64,000 bases of DNA. Origin: Salarias fasciatus. Taxonomy: Eukaryota > Chordata > Actinopteri > Blenniiformes > Blenniidae. The stretch is taken from assembly GCF_902148845.1 (NCBI RefSeq), contig NC_043748.1, forward strand, positions 16,334,945 through 16,398,944. Direction: 5' to 3'. Each line of letters begins with the position of its first letter. Position 1 is the stretch's first letter. The translations under genes were made by a program, and so were the position numbers. A model generated the notes under the pieces. It ran no database searches, was not told the origin of the DNA, and saw nothing but the letters and a program-made list of their open reading frames with translations. This document shows, piece after piece, positions 10,081 through 20,055 of this stretch.

Positions 10081-11454
10081 AGGAACAGAAGTGATTGGAG
10101 CTTTCCTCTTCTCTTCACTTTATCTGTGCTCATAATCCACAAAGGTGTGTATGTGTGTGTGTGTGTGGTTTTAACAAACAACAAAATACAACTGAAGATG
10201 AACACATCCACAATAAACTTCGTCTGTTATTATACCCAGTCTGTATAAACAGCAGCAATGAAGTTTGTTTTCGAAGGGATTACAATCCAACATCACTCCA
10301 ACTGCTTCAGTTGGTTCTCTTTCAACTTGTCAAGTCACCATTACTAATATGTCACTTCCAGTGGAGGAACCGGCAGAGTGCCTTTATTGTGAAAGTCCAT
10401 ATTTGCTACTTCCGATGACTAATGAGCATTCGCTCCGAACGTCGGCGATAAATGCTAGTTTAATGAGTCATACCACATTTTTAGTGTACCATTAGCACTT
10501 GGTTACCTATACTGAAGCTGCACAATGACGGTCTCGTAGCCCACCAGGGTGTCCGCCAAACCTTTTAAGTCTGGGCGCCCCGCCCGTGCTAAATTGTGCA
10601 GCAGCCGGACAACGGAGAGGAGAAAAAAAAAAAAAAAACTCTCTGACAGTGGAACACCGGCAGCGCGTCGTATACAGACATTGTGACACTTTACGGCACT
10701 TTACGGCACCAACCGCCACATCATAGATCTGTAAACAATAGACACCGTAGATATATAAATGATAGGAGCCGCATCGACCGCTATCTTGGAGCAGCCTCCC
10801 GCTCTACTGGTATGTTTAACCGTGAATGAAACAACCCACGATGTCGTGGATTTTACCACCTGCTGCTGGAGTCATGGCTGCTCCAGAGAGAGAAACTCAT
10901 TCGTTGGCTGGAAACTTAGACATTTTGAATTTAAGTCAGATGACACCCAGAACTTCTCAGTACATTGTAAATCCTGCTTCCCAGTTGTGAAAACGGTCTC
11001 AACATCCAGGGACTGAACATCAAACCTGAAGAAACATCTACAGGTATGAAACACACCTGAACTCACAGTGAAGCTAAAGTGTTATTAGCCTGCTAACCTG
11101 TCAGTAACCTGCTGCTGAGAACCAAATCCTCACTACAGCAGTACAGCCACACAGCAGACTGAGTATATCATATAAATGTGTGTTAACACTGTCAGTGCGG
11201 TTCCTGATGCTGATGCTGTTCTGTGGAACAACTGGAGGAACACAGTCTGAACTGATGAAGCTGATCCTGAGTCAGAAAGAAAGAAAGTCAGATTCTCAGT
11301 AGGTTCAGAGGACGTCTTGTTGTTGGTATTAATTGGGGCTGAACACACAGAGTTCAGCAGAGTTCATGACACTCAGAGCATTTAGTGTTTACTGTGTGGA
11401 GTTGTCAATACACTGAGGATGACACATTGTTTTGTATTTGTCTATGTCTTTATT
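10081..11454. other. D-J gap, no supported gene
   Basis: Contains a short (GT)n run at 10144-10166 and an A-run at 10622-10639. No Ig segment, RNA gene or convincing exon seen. Confidence 0.45.
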
Positions 11455-11610
11455 TTTATGCTTGCTGGTGAAGTAATCTAAAAGTAACTAAAAGTAATCT
11501 GGTACGTTATTTTTTTATTGAAGTAATTAGAGTAAGTTACTAATTACATTTTTGACAAGTAACTTGTAATTGTACCGGATTACAATTTTAAAGTCACCCT
11601 CCCAACCCTG
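11455..11610. mobile_element. hAT-type terminal fragment
   Basis: Repeated AAGTAATCT / AAGTAACTA motifs, then AACTTGTAATTGTACCGGAT and a terminus CTCCCAACCCTG. This resembles the common fish hAT non-autonomous element whose end reads cagtgttgggag in reverse. Only one end is seen. Confidence 0.5.
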
Positions 11611-11885
11611 GTCTCAACACACACATTGCTACCTGTGTGACGTCACTGACCTGAAACCCAACTCTTAGTCAGGCTCACCCTGTATGATTAATATGATTAT
11701 TTCAATGAATAGTGCTTAATAATTAAAGGAACTTGACAATAACTAAACACTAAACTGGTGACCTTGTGGCCTTTTCTTCAAGGAGAGACCTAATACAGCC
11801 AGTCATTAATCTAACACCCAACAACACAACACGGTGACTTTTGTGGAAAAAAACAAAAAAAAAACAAAAAAAAAAAACAAAGTTG

Positions 11886-12036
11886 CCAATTCCTGTCAGG
11901 AAAGTTCTATTTGATGTCATCATCGAGTTTGCATAGATGCCAATTTCAATATCTAGGTAAAATTATTTGATGACATCATTTAAAACTGACACATTGTTGC
12001 CAATTTCTCGTCAGGAAAGTTGTAAATGACATCATC
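11886..12036 (+). repeat. Two imperfect direct repeats of about 40 bp
   Basis: GTTGCCAATTCCTGTCAGGA at 11883-11902 recurs as GTTGCCAATTTCTCGTCAGG at 11996-12015, each followed by AAAGTT and a GATG(T/A)CATCAT-like end. Spacing is about 113 bp. Family unknown. Confidence 0.6.
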
Positions 12037-12378
12037 ATACAGGACCTGGGGCAAAGTGCACCACGTAACATGAATTTGGTAATGCATCAATCTGCATCCA
12101 TCTGATAATCGAAGAATGGGACGAGGCTATTATCTAACCCTGTTGAAGTTGGCATTGTTGTCTTCAACTCCAGTAAAGAAGTCTTGTTGTTTGAACCCCT
12201 GAAGGGACTGAAGCTGAGGAGAGGGGCTGAGAAAGAGGAAGTGTTGTTCACCAACTGATGGCACACACACTTCCTTTTATGTAACCAAGAGGAAATGGGA
12301 CATCTCAGGAGAAATGCACGTAGATAATATGGTGGGAATTATTTTATCACTGTAATCTTGCTGCTTCCAGGTTAATAA
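12037..12378. other. Sequence just 5' of J1
   Basis: No additional D segment or 12-RSS was found here. Confidence 0.5.
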
Positions 12379-12417
12379 GTATCTGTCATAGGCTGTCATA
12401 TGACATGTAACACTGTG

Positions 12418-12468
12418 ATGACTACTTTGACTACTGGGGGAAAGGGACTCAAGTCACAGTAACTTCTG
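12418..12468 (+). other. ighj: JH segment J1
   Basis: Encodes YFDYWGKGTQVTVTS, with the conserved W-G-x-G bulge of framework 4, and ends at splice donor G|GTAAGT (12469). The 5' heptamer is CACTGTG (12411-12417). The best nonamer, AGTATCTGT at 12378-12386, implies a 24-bp spacer and is weak (6 of 9). The final G gives phase 1, matching C-mu1. Confidence 0.93.
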
Positions 12469-12709
12469 GTAAGTAACTGATTTATTTAGACTGAAAAGAC
12501 ATTTTTGATGTTATCCTGTTATTTTGTCTTTAATTTAAATTTCTGCATGTATGTTGAATGTGAAATCAAACATCTTCCACATGAGCAGAGCTGGATGACA
12601 TATTAGGTTTAATGGATTAAAAATTATACATTTTATTTTAACTCTTTGAGGAAGTTTTCTGCTCCCAGCATGTTTTTGGATGTTGGTTGCATTGACTTTT
12701 TTCACTGTG

Positions 12710-12760
12710 ACAATGCTTTTGACTACTGGGGAAAAGGAACGATGGTGACTGTCACATCAG
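12710..12760 (+). other. ighj: JH segment J2
   Basis: Encodes NAFDYWGKGTMVTVTS and a donor GTAAAA at 12761. The 23-RSS is nonamer TGTTTTTGG (12671-12679), 23-bp spacer, heptamer CACTGTG (12703-12709). Confidence 0.95.
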
Positions 12761-13047
12761 GTAAAATAAGCTTTTTCTTCTCATATTGTTGTCATAAATG
12801 TCAAAAATACACAGGTTAGAATGTTTGGTCCTCAGTGGGGAGAAAACTGCATTTTAAAATACTTGGGTTTGCACTTTGGATGCCATATCACAAAATAATA
12901 ATACTGTAACAAACAGGTTAGCAAACCTTTGTTGTGTTATGCGTAAATGTGAATAGAAAAAAGTTTAACTTATTTAGAAGATGGTGAAGTCAAGAGCATT
13001 ATAAAAGTTATTTTTGTACATTGAATGTGTTGGTTTGTTACACTGTG

Positions 13048-13098
13048 ATGGTGCTTTTGACTACTGGGGAAAAGGAACAATGGTGACCGTAACAACAG
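13048..13098 (+). other. ighj: JH segment J3
   Basis: Encodes GAFDYWGKGTMVTVTT and a donor GTAAAA at 13099. The 23-RSS is nonamer TATTTTTGT (13009-13017), 23-bp spacer, heptamer CACTGTG (13041-13047). It is close to J2 in sequence, pointing to recent duplication. Confidence 0.95.
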
Positions 13099-13738
13099 GT
13101 AAAAAATAATTTCTTCCTTATGTCCTTTGTGATATTGTGATATTTATTCTGTTTGCATGACGTTTAAACCTCAGTGGCAAATTTAATTTGAGATGTTTTT
13201 GTTGTTGAGAGGTGGGTATATTGTGGCAACAAGGTTAAATGAAGCTGGTAAGTCAGTCTTTTTTCTTTTTCCTCCATAAATTTCAGTTGGAAACGTTTGT
13301 TTCATTTATCGTTGCTTCGTTTTGGGCATACAGTTGTGACTCCATGTGTCAAATTACTAAATGTGAACGTGTTATGTGTTACATTTGTGGAAACTTCATT
13401 TTTAAATGTGCAAATAATTTGACTTCTATTCGAAAAAGGCAGTGTATGCTGGAATGAAAAAAAAACAGAGTCCGATTATTATTATTATTTTTTTAAATTT
13501 TCTTAAACCTTAAAACTGCTATTGACAAAAACGTTATTCCAAAAAGAGATAAAACCACAGTGATGTCTTGTAAAAACTAAATTAAACCTTGTGGCACAAG
13601 TGCATCAGAATATTCATCTATGAATTATAATTTGTGGAAGATTCTCTCTGAATATCACCAAAAACTAAATATATGAGAGAGATTCATAAAACCATCAGGA
13701 GTTTTTGTTATAAGTACCAAAAGACGATCAGAACTGTG

Positions 13739-13792
13739 ATGACTGGTCTTTTGACTACTGGGGAAAAGGAACAACGGTGACTGTAACAACAG
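13739..13792 (+). other. ighj: JH segment J4 (off-consensus heptamer)
   Basis: Encodes WSFDYWGKGTTVTVTT and a donor GTAAAA at 13793. The nonamer AGTTTTTGT (13700-13708) and 23-bp spacer are good, but the heptamer is AACTGTG (13732-13738) instead of CACTGTG. The three bases next to the coding end are kept, so joining may still occur at lower frequency. Confidence 0.92.
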
Positions 13793-14250
13793 GTAAAATA
13801 TCATTTTCTTCATTATATAATTTACGATGACAATGTAATATTTACTCTGTTTGCATTAAATTTATACCTCAGTGGCAAATCTTTATTTGACATGTTTTTG
13901 TTGTTGAGAGGGGAGTATATTGTGATCATCCTTTCTAAACAAAAAAGGCAAAAAGGTTGAATTAACACTGGTAAGTTCGTCCTCTTTTCGTATAAATTTA
14001 AGTGTAAGTTGATGACAGAGTCATAAGGTAAAAAAAAAGAAATTACATTTTTATGTGTAACATGAAATGTCTTTCCGATTTGTTACACTGAATTCTCTGA
14101 TATGGAAATATTACACTCATAGTTGTTAAAATAAGATCAAAGTGAGTTGAATTGGTGCACTTCATAATTAAACTTTGAAGTGGACTTTTTGAAAATGAAA
14201 CTTAGTAAATGGGCTTTTGTTACTACGGGCTGAGTAAATTCAGCACTGTG

Positions 14251-14312
14251 CTCCAACTATGGCTACGGTTTCGACTACTGGGGAAAGGGTACAACTGTAA
14301 CAGTTTCATCAG
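14251..14312 (+). other. ighj: JH segment J5
   Basis: The longest J (62 nt), encoding SNYGYGFDYWGKGTTVTVSS with a donor GTAAGA at 14313. The 23-RSS is nonamer GGCTTTTGT (14212-14220, 8 of 9), 23-bp spacer, heptamer CACTGTG (14244-14250). It adds extra Tyr/Gly residues to CDR3. Confidence 0.95.
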
Positions 14313-14920
14313 GTAAGACAATTATTTTATATCATACACAACTTCCAAAGTTAATTTAAAGTCATGCATGTTTATGATAAATACCGTGAACTCAGTTGAT
14401 GTGTTCAGGTTTGAATCTGTTTCGTTCATTGATTCATTCTTTGTTTAATAAAAAAAAAAGGAAGAAAAATTATCATTTTTTTTAAAAGTTCATTGTTTTA
14501 TCAGTAATTTCTTTTCTGACATTTTTTTTAAAATTGTGTTTTCTAAGTTTTAATTGTAATAACTGGCCTTCTGCAATGTCCGATACTGTGTTTGCTTGTT
14601 TTTTTTTTTTGTTTTTTTTTTTCTGTCATGACTTTTAAAGGAAACTTCACTGCACTGTTTTACACTTTTAATGGAAAGGTTTTATTTAAGTCTTTTTTTT
14701 TTTGTTCAGTTGTTGTCGTCTTCTCCATGTTTACTGAATGATTTGGAAGTGTGTCAGTGTGTGTTTGGAGGACATTTATCATGTTCAACATTCTGAATTT
14801 CTTTCATGTTGTTTTAACTGTGACTGTGTAATGAAACTGGCCTAATATAAATCTGCATTGTCACATAATACACACACGTATAATTTATTTCTCTTCTTCT
14901 TGTTCCTCTTTTGCTTCCAG
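14313..14920 (+). other. J-C-mu intron
   Basis: T-rich intron between J5 and C-mu1, ending in a pyrimidine tract and CAG. No switch-like tandem repeats are seen, as expected for teleosts, which do not switch class. Confidence 0.7.
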
Positions 14921-15217
14921 CCACTTCTACTGGGCCAACGGTGTTTCCTCTGAGTCCATGCAGCTCTGACAGTGCAACCACCTTCACTCTTGCCTGCCTG
15001 GCCACTGGCTTCTCTCCCGCCTCACTCACTTTCTCATGGACCAAAAGCGACACGGCCTTGACTGATTTCCTCCAGTATCCTGCAGTCCAGAGAGGAGAAA
15101 CTTACACTGGCATCAGTCAAATCCAGGTGAAAAGAGAAGACTGGAACAAGCTGGACAGCATCAAATGTCTGGCCAGTCATCCTGTCGGGCAATCCCAGGG
15201 TGCTTTTGTCTTCCCTG
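14921..15217 (+). CDS. ighm: C-mu1 exon
   Basis: 99 codons, acceptor TTGCTTCCAG and donor GTAAGT. Starts A-T-S-T-G-P-T-V-F-P-L-S-P-C; this early Cys is in the place used for the light-chain disulphide. The Ig fold has Cys in LACLATGF, Trp in FSWTK and Cys in IKCLASH. In teleosts this exon is also the first constant domain of delta chains, by splicing to C-delta1. Confidence 0.97.
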
Positions 15218-18200
15218 GTAAGTCTCCAGCTAAAGAAAATATGATTGTTATTAAAAGTGATCGATTGAGTGTAACTGCATGGCAGGCCTGTTCACATGGA
15301 CTTTTCACTGAATTGCAGAATTAAACAAACATGTGTGACAATTATTTCTGATAAGTTTTGTCAAACATCTTCAAAAAGTTATTATCCTCTTTAGTGGATG
15401 ATCTGAGATATTATTGAGTACAGGTGGTACTTTTTTTTATTGTGTCAAATCTACATGTGTTGATAAATGAACAGATTAATCTTTGGTTTACATAAAAGAG
15501 TGATACAACCTAATTTATTAGTATTCATCAATATAATACGTTTCACCACTAAAAGACCTACTTCATTACTGCAGGTGGAATAAGACGGACAGAACATTGC
15601 TTTTTCTTTTTCCCCCTCACTAACAAACTCTGTCTTAGAATAATATTTGATTCTTTCCTTTTTCATCTCTCTGCACTGCTCCAAGTTCTCTCCTGGTGTC
15701 TGCCTGCTTCAATATGGATTGTACATTAACACCATTTAAATAACATTTATGTTCATGTTGCTTGACAGTGAATGTATATGCAGAAGCAAGCATTACAATC
15801 TGAATACATTTCAACTTCAATCAATTCTCATTTAATGAAAAAGACACTTAATTTATAAAGGAAAGCTTTTATTTGAGCAGCATCATGTATCCATGTGCAA
15901 GTTGCATATTCAGTCATCTTTTCACTTCTGTTCATCCAGATTTGATGAACACTGTGACACATGATCAGCTTCTGCATATATATCTATATTCCTTCCAGCT
16001 TCTGCATACATATGTGTGTGTGTTTGTTTTTCAGAGGTGAAATATATTGAACCAACTCTTAAAGTGTGTTTCTCTGAAGAGGACAATGAGGTTACGTTCT
16101 CCTGCATTGCCAAAGATTTTGCTCCAAAGGAACACAACATAACATGGCAGAAAAATACAGGAGAAATCACTGGCAAAATAGACAAGATTGAGACCATTTC
16201 TGCAGGAAGAGCGGGGAATGAAACCACACTGTACAGCGCATCAAGTTTTCTCAGTGTTGAGCCCGATGAGTGGAGTAAAGGTACTACATATACATGTGTG
16301 TTTGAGAGGAAAGGGAAAGACAATATCAGCAAATCTGTGACCTACAAAGAATCCACCACAACCTGTAAGTACACCATGACATGTTCTTTTAATCATTTAT
16401 GTTGGTTCACTTTCCATGATGAACACTTTTCATTCAGGTCACGTTTTTATTCACTTTTTAGGTGATGGGTGTCGAGAAGCAGATGTGGAAGTAACTATTG
16501 AAGGTCCCTCAATTCAAAACATGTCTGTGAACAGAAAAGGAACTCTGACCTGTGAAGTCAAGGTAAACAAGGGAAGAGTGGAAAAGATTTTCTGGGAGAA
16601 CAGCTCCGGAAAAGAAATAGCTGGCAGTCAGCTGGAGCCTGGCAAGGGAAAGCAAAGCACACTTTTCCATACTATTGACATCACCTATGAGGAATGGAGC
16701 CAGGGGACAGGATTCTTCTGTGTGGTCGAGCATGACAACATGATAGAGCCACTGAAGAAAGAGTACCAAAAGGACATCGGTAAGAAAACTGCTCTGCAAG
16801 TGTCCAGTAAAAACAGTGCTTCCTTCCACTTGTCACTCCACAAACTACCTCGGTTTTTATTATTTAGGAAATATTCTCTTGGGAACATAAGGTACTTTCC
16901 TCTGTTCTTTATATCTAATTGATTTTTTCATATTTGCAGGAAAACAATGTCAGCGGCCTTCAGTGTTTATGCTGCCACCAGTTGAACATCCTAAAACAGA
17001 AAGGGTGACCCTGACTTGCTTTGTGAAAGACTTCTCTCCTCCGGAGGTTTTTGTCTCTTGGCTTGTTAACGATGAGGAAGCAGGTTCAGAATATGACTTC
17101 AACACCACCAGCCCTGTAGAAAGCAAAGGATCGTATTCTGCTTACGGCCAGTTAACACTGAGCTTTGACCAGTGGAGTGACAGTGAGGCTGTGTATAGCT
17201 GTGTCGTTTACCACGAGTCCTTGGTCAACACAACAAAAGCCATTGTCAGATCCATTGGCTACAGAACATTTGAAAAGAACAACGTGGTGAACCTCAGCAT
17301 GAATGTCCCCGACACGTGCAAGGCCCAGTAGATGTTTCCTTCTGTCTCGCTGTGTCCTCTGTTGTTTGGATGTTCATGTTTGTTGCTTGTGATATTACAA
17401 TGTGTTTGTGTGTTTTCACTGCAGATTCAAAATCAAAATAAAAAAAAAATCTTTGCAAATCCTTTAATGTTTGTTCATGTTTGTTAAGTGCAGTTATGTT
17501 GTTCTTCAACCTGAATATTGTGTGTGCGACTGTTTTTTGTATGTCTATTGTGCCATTGATACTTAAATATAGAGAGATATGTACATACATAGAGACAGAC
17601 TGATTTTATCTGGCTTGAGGTCTGGAACAACAAAAAAAAAAATCTTTTCCAATATCTCTTCACCTGCTTCAGAAAAGGATCCAATCAGTCCCATTCATCT
17701 TCATATTGTTCATGAATAGTGCAGCAGCACTGCTTGTGTGACTTGTGTGTGTGGCTGTTTGCTCTACTGGGTCCTTCATCCCTCCACATACAATCAACAG
17801 TTTGACTCGACCTCGGCTGTTTCTGAGTCGAACAATGAAGAAACTCTCGTACAAGCCAAGGGAAGCAAACCACCAATATTTATGAATTTCAAAAGCAAGT
17901 CAGGATCACTGCAGGCAGAATGAACCTAATGCCACTGACACTGTGTTTTTAAGATGATGAAATCAAATGAGACTTATCGTGCATACTTTCTAAAATACAA
18001 CTGAGCATTTCTCTTATCTTTATTCTTTTTAATTCTGCACTGACGACAACATTCCCATGTGAAGAATCATTTTCACACAAGCTATTCGTTAAAGCAAGAT
18101 CTAAGCTGTGGCTAGTATAAATCAAACAATGACTATATTCTACATTTAGAGCGCCTGATTGAAACAAACAACAAGGACGATGCTGAGAGGACAGAAGAGG

Positions 18201-18868
18201 ACAACATGGGGAGCACAGCCCTCACCTTCATCATCCTCTTCCTCCTCACTCTGCTGTTCACTATTGGAACTACAGCGATCAAGGTACAAGTCATTTTATA
18301 TTGTCAAGCACAGATATGGATCAGAAAAAGTCTTCACAGTTGATAGTTTTAAAAATGGACAAAATAAAATGCAACATAATCACATTTATAAAAAGACTAC
18401 CATAATAACTACATCTTGAAGCAGAACTACTTTGTTAATGTGTTGAAACAAATTTCCATTCTCGGTAATTATTCATCCTATAAATCCAACAGTTTCATTC
18501 TGCCTTCACTTCTAATTCTCATGAAGAATTCTCAACAATAAATGATGCATGCACAGTTACAGCACTCATCTTATACACTTTGATGCTGTTGACATTTACA
18601 AGAAAAGATAAAATACTTTTGTTTTGCCAAGAGGTAAAATGTGCAAACTTGTAGTGACTGTTACTTGAGGGTTCCTGACAATTTCAAGAATATTACTTCT
18701 TATATAATTACTGCATTTTGGGCTGATATTATGAACACCATCACGCCTATATGTAATATGTATAATAAGTGATATTAAATATAAAGCACTTGGTCATTTT
18801 TGTCCATTTACATTTGAGTTTGCAATTTTCTTATCTTTTTTCAAAACATCTCTTTTCAGGTTAAATGA
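14921..18868 (+). CDS. ighm: Immunoglobulin mu heavy-chain constant gene (C-mu1-4, TM1, TM2)
   Basis: Complete IgM constant gene. Coding exons: 14921-15217, 16035-16364, 16462-16779, 16940-17331 (secretory end), then 18150-18283 and 18860-18868 (membrane). Every internal junction is phase 1 with GT-AG borders. Secreted mu ends with a tail NLSMNVPDTCKAQ bearing the penultimate-region Cys used for polymerisation. Teleost membrane mu is known to splice C-mu3 to TM1, skipping C-mu4, and the phases here allow that (E-R-L-I-E). No in-frame stop or missing domain cysteine is seen, so it looks functional. It lies downstream of J5 and 0.9 kb upstream of ighd. Confidence 0.97.
15218..16034 (+). other. 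C-mu1-C-mu2 intron
   Basis: The longest intron within the mu constant domains, about 0.8 kb and AT-rich. Nothing recognisable inside. Confidence 0.7.
16035..16364 (+). CDS. ighm: C-mu2 exon
   Basis: 110 codons, starting E-V-K-Y-I-E-P-T-L-K-V and containing TFSCIAKDF, ITWQK and YTCVFE, the Cys-Trp-Cys core of a C1-type Ig domain. N-glycosylation sequons NIT and NET are present. Acceptor TTTTTCAG and donor GTAAGT are good. Confidence 0.96.
16462..16779 (+). CDS. ighm: C-mu3 exon
   Basis: 106 codons, starting C-D-G-C-R-E-A-D-V-E-V. Core residues are in LTCEVKV, KIFWEN and FFCVVEH. Sequons NMS and NSS are present. The last base is phase 1, so it can join either C-mu4 (secreted) or TM1 at 18150 (membrane). 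Confidence 0.96.
16940..17331 (+). CDS. ighm: C-mu4 exon with secretory tail
   Basis: 130 codons plus stop TAG. It has Cys in LTCFVKDFSPP, Trp in VSWLV and Cys in YSCVVYHES, then a secretory tail with an N-glycosylation site (NLS) and the Cys of DTCKAQ. The tail closely follows other teleost IgM tails. Confidence 0.97.
17437..17442 (+). terminator. ighm: Poly(A) signal of secreted mu mRNA
   Basis: AATAAA 106 bp after the C-mu4 stop, followed by an A-run and then GT-rich sequence (TGTTTGTTCATGTTTG), the usual downstream element. Choice of this site gives secreted IgM. Confidence 0.85.
17443..18149 (+). other. C-mu4-TM1 intron region
   Basis: About 0.7 kb between the secretory poly(A) site and TM1. 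No other exon seen. Confidence 0.65.
18150..18283 (+). CDS. ighm: Mu membrane exon TM1
   Basis: Encodes an acidic extracellular linker (ETNNKDDAERTEEDNM) and then a transmembrane helix GSTALTFIILFLLTLLF ending TIGTTAIK. Acceptor TACATTTAG and donor GTACAA. The polar Thr/Ser-bearing helix is the kind that pairs with CD79 signalling chains. Confidence 0.95.
18284..18859 (+). other. TM1-TM2 intron
   Basis: About 0.58 kb, AT-rich, nothing recognised. Confidence 0.7.
18860..18868 (+). CDS. ighm: Mu membrane exon TM2 (V-K-stop)
   Basis: After acceptor TCTTTTCAG, GTT AAA TGA encodes Val-Lys-stop, giving a short cytoplasmic tail. Such two-codon last exons are typical of teleost membrane mu. Confidence 0.9.
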   Translation, partial: VK

Positions 18869-19007
18869 AACAAGGAGTACGATCATATCTGTTTCATGAA
18901 AACTTAAGGAAGTATATATCATAAATCATTTCTCTGACAAATTCCTATTATCATGTAAGTAGTTACAGCGATGTTTTTGCTTTTTATGTCTGTGTTTGCC
19001 TTCTTGA

Positions 19008-19013
19008 AATAAA
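19008..19013 (+). terminator. ighm: Poly(A) signal of membrane mu mRNA
   Basis: AATAAA 140 bp after the TM2 stop. Confidence 0.75.
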
Positions 19014-19737
19014 AGGTTCAAATGAAGTTCAGAAATGATGTGGCTTCTTATTCTCTCTTTCACTGTATTTTATGTAGTTGTAAAATGAGTTGTTTTTTAA
19101 GATAGAAATTAATTTTCTGTATTTCTGTTAATAATATGTTGTGTTTATTTCCAGCAGATGGAATCAACAGTGTGTGTGAAACTCAATGTGTAATGTGAGA
19201 ATCTTTACAGTTGGTTACTTTTTGACTATTATTACTGCATGTGAGAACTAAAACCTTCAGCCAAAGTCATGCAAAGCTCCGTTAAGGCTTTCTGATAACA
19301 ACTGTGTACTGTCAAGACGTATTTAAATGTGCATTTTGCTTCTCTTACTGGCACGCCACGCCTCACACCTGCTGTCTGTTGTGCTCCGTTGCTCCTTGCA
19401 TTGTTTCACTTCTGTTTATTTCAGTACTCATGGGGGCCTGGGTGTTGTAAAGCCTTCCGCTGGCCGCTTGCCCTGATCACTCCGCCCTATCATGTTTAAC
19501 ATCTGTGTAACAGACTTCCAGTCCTGTCTCCACCTGAATTTATTACACCACAATCTATGTAAAAGTAAAACTCTGCCATCTGGCCCAAACACAAACACAC
19601 TACACCTAAAACGGTTCATTACTCACCAAAATGTGAAGGTATGTATCACTTTGGCCAAATTATTTAATGTTTATTGTTCATAACCCACATGTGCAGTGAA
19701 GCATGGTGAAGACACAATCATCTTTTCTTTGTCTCAG
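19014..19737 (+). other. C-mu-C-delta intergenic/intron region, possible enhancer location
   Basis: In channel catfish the main IGH enhancer (E-mu3') lies between C-mu and C-delta and works through octamer motifs. Here there is one 7-of-8 octamer, ATGCAAAG at 19269-19276, and no perfect one. Enhancer activity is a guess from position. Confidence 0.35.
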
Positions 19738-20055
19738 AACCACGGATCGTCTCACCAAACATCACATTGTACCCTGTCTGGAAAGGTAAACTGGGAAACT
19801 CAGCAGTCAGACTGATTTGCACTCTCAGTGGCTTCTATCCAGACAAACTGAGTGTGGAGTGGCAACACAACCAACGACCCCTGAATATTGTTCAAAACAA
19901 ACTAAAGCTGCAAAGTATGGAAGGGAGAGAAAATACCTTCAGCCTCAGCAGTGAGATTGAGCCAAATATCACAGAGTGGACAACAGGCAGCAGTTTCACA
20001 TGCAAGGCCACTCATGAAGGAAGTGAATATGAAAAAACAACAAGTATTTGTGAGA
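19738..20055 (+). CDS. ighd: C-delta1 exon
   Basis: 106 codons. Starts [15 protein letters not shown], a typical fish C-delta1 opening, with [16 protein letters not shown] and FTCKATH as the Ig core. Acceptor TTGTCTCAG, donor GTAAGT. Two NIT sequons. Confidence 0.96.

Noticed and set aside
9423-10211. 262-codon minus-strand frame and a 129-codon frame
   Set aside because: Composition effect of a GC-rich repeat joined to a retroposed LINE tail; open on both strands with no domain.
14313-14920. Switch-like region 5' of C-mu
   Set aside because: Only T-rich sequence, no tandem AGCT-rich repeats; teleosts do not class-switch.
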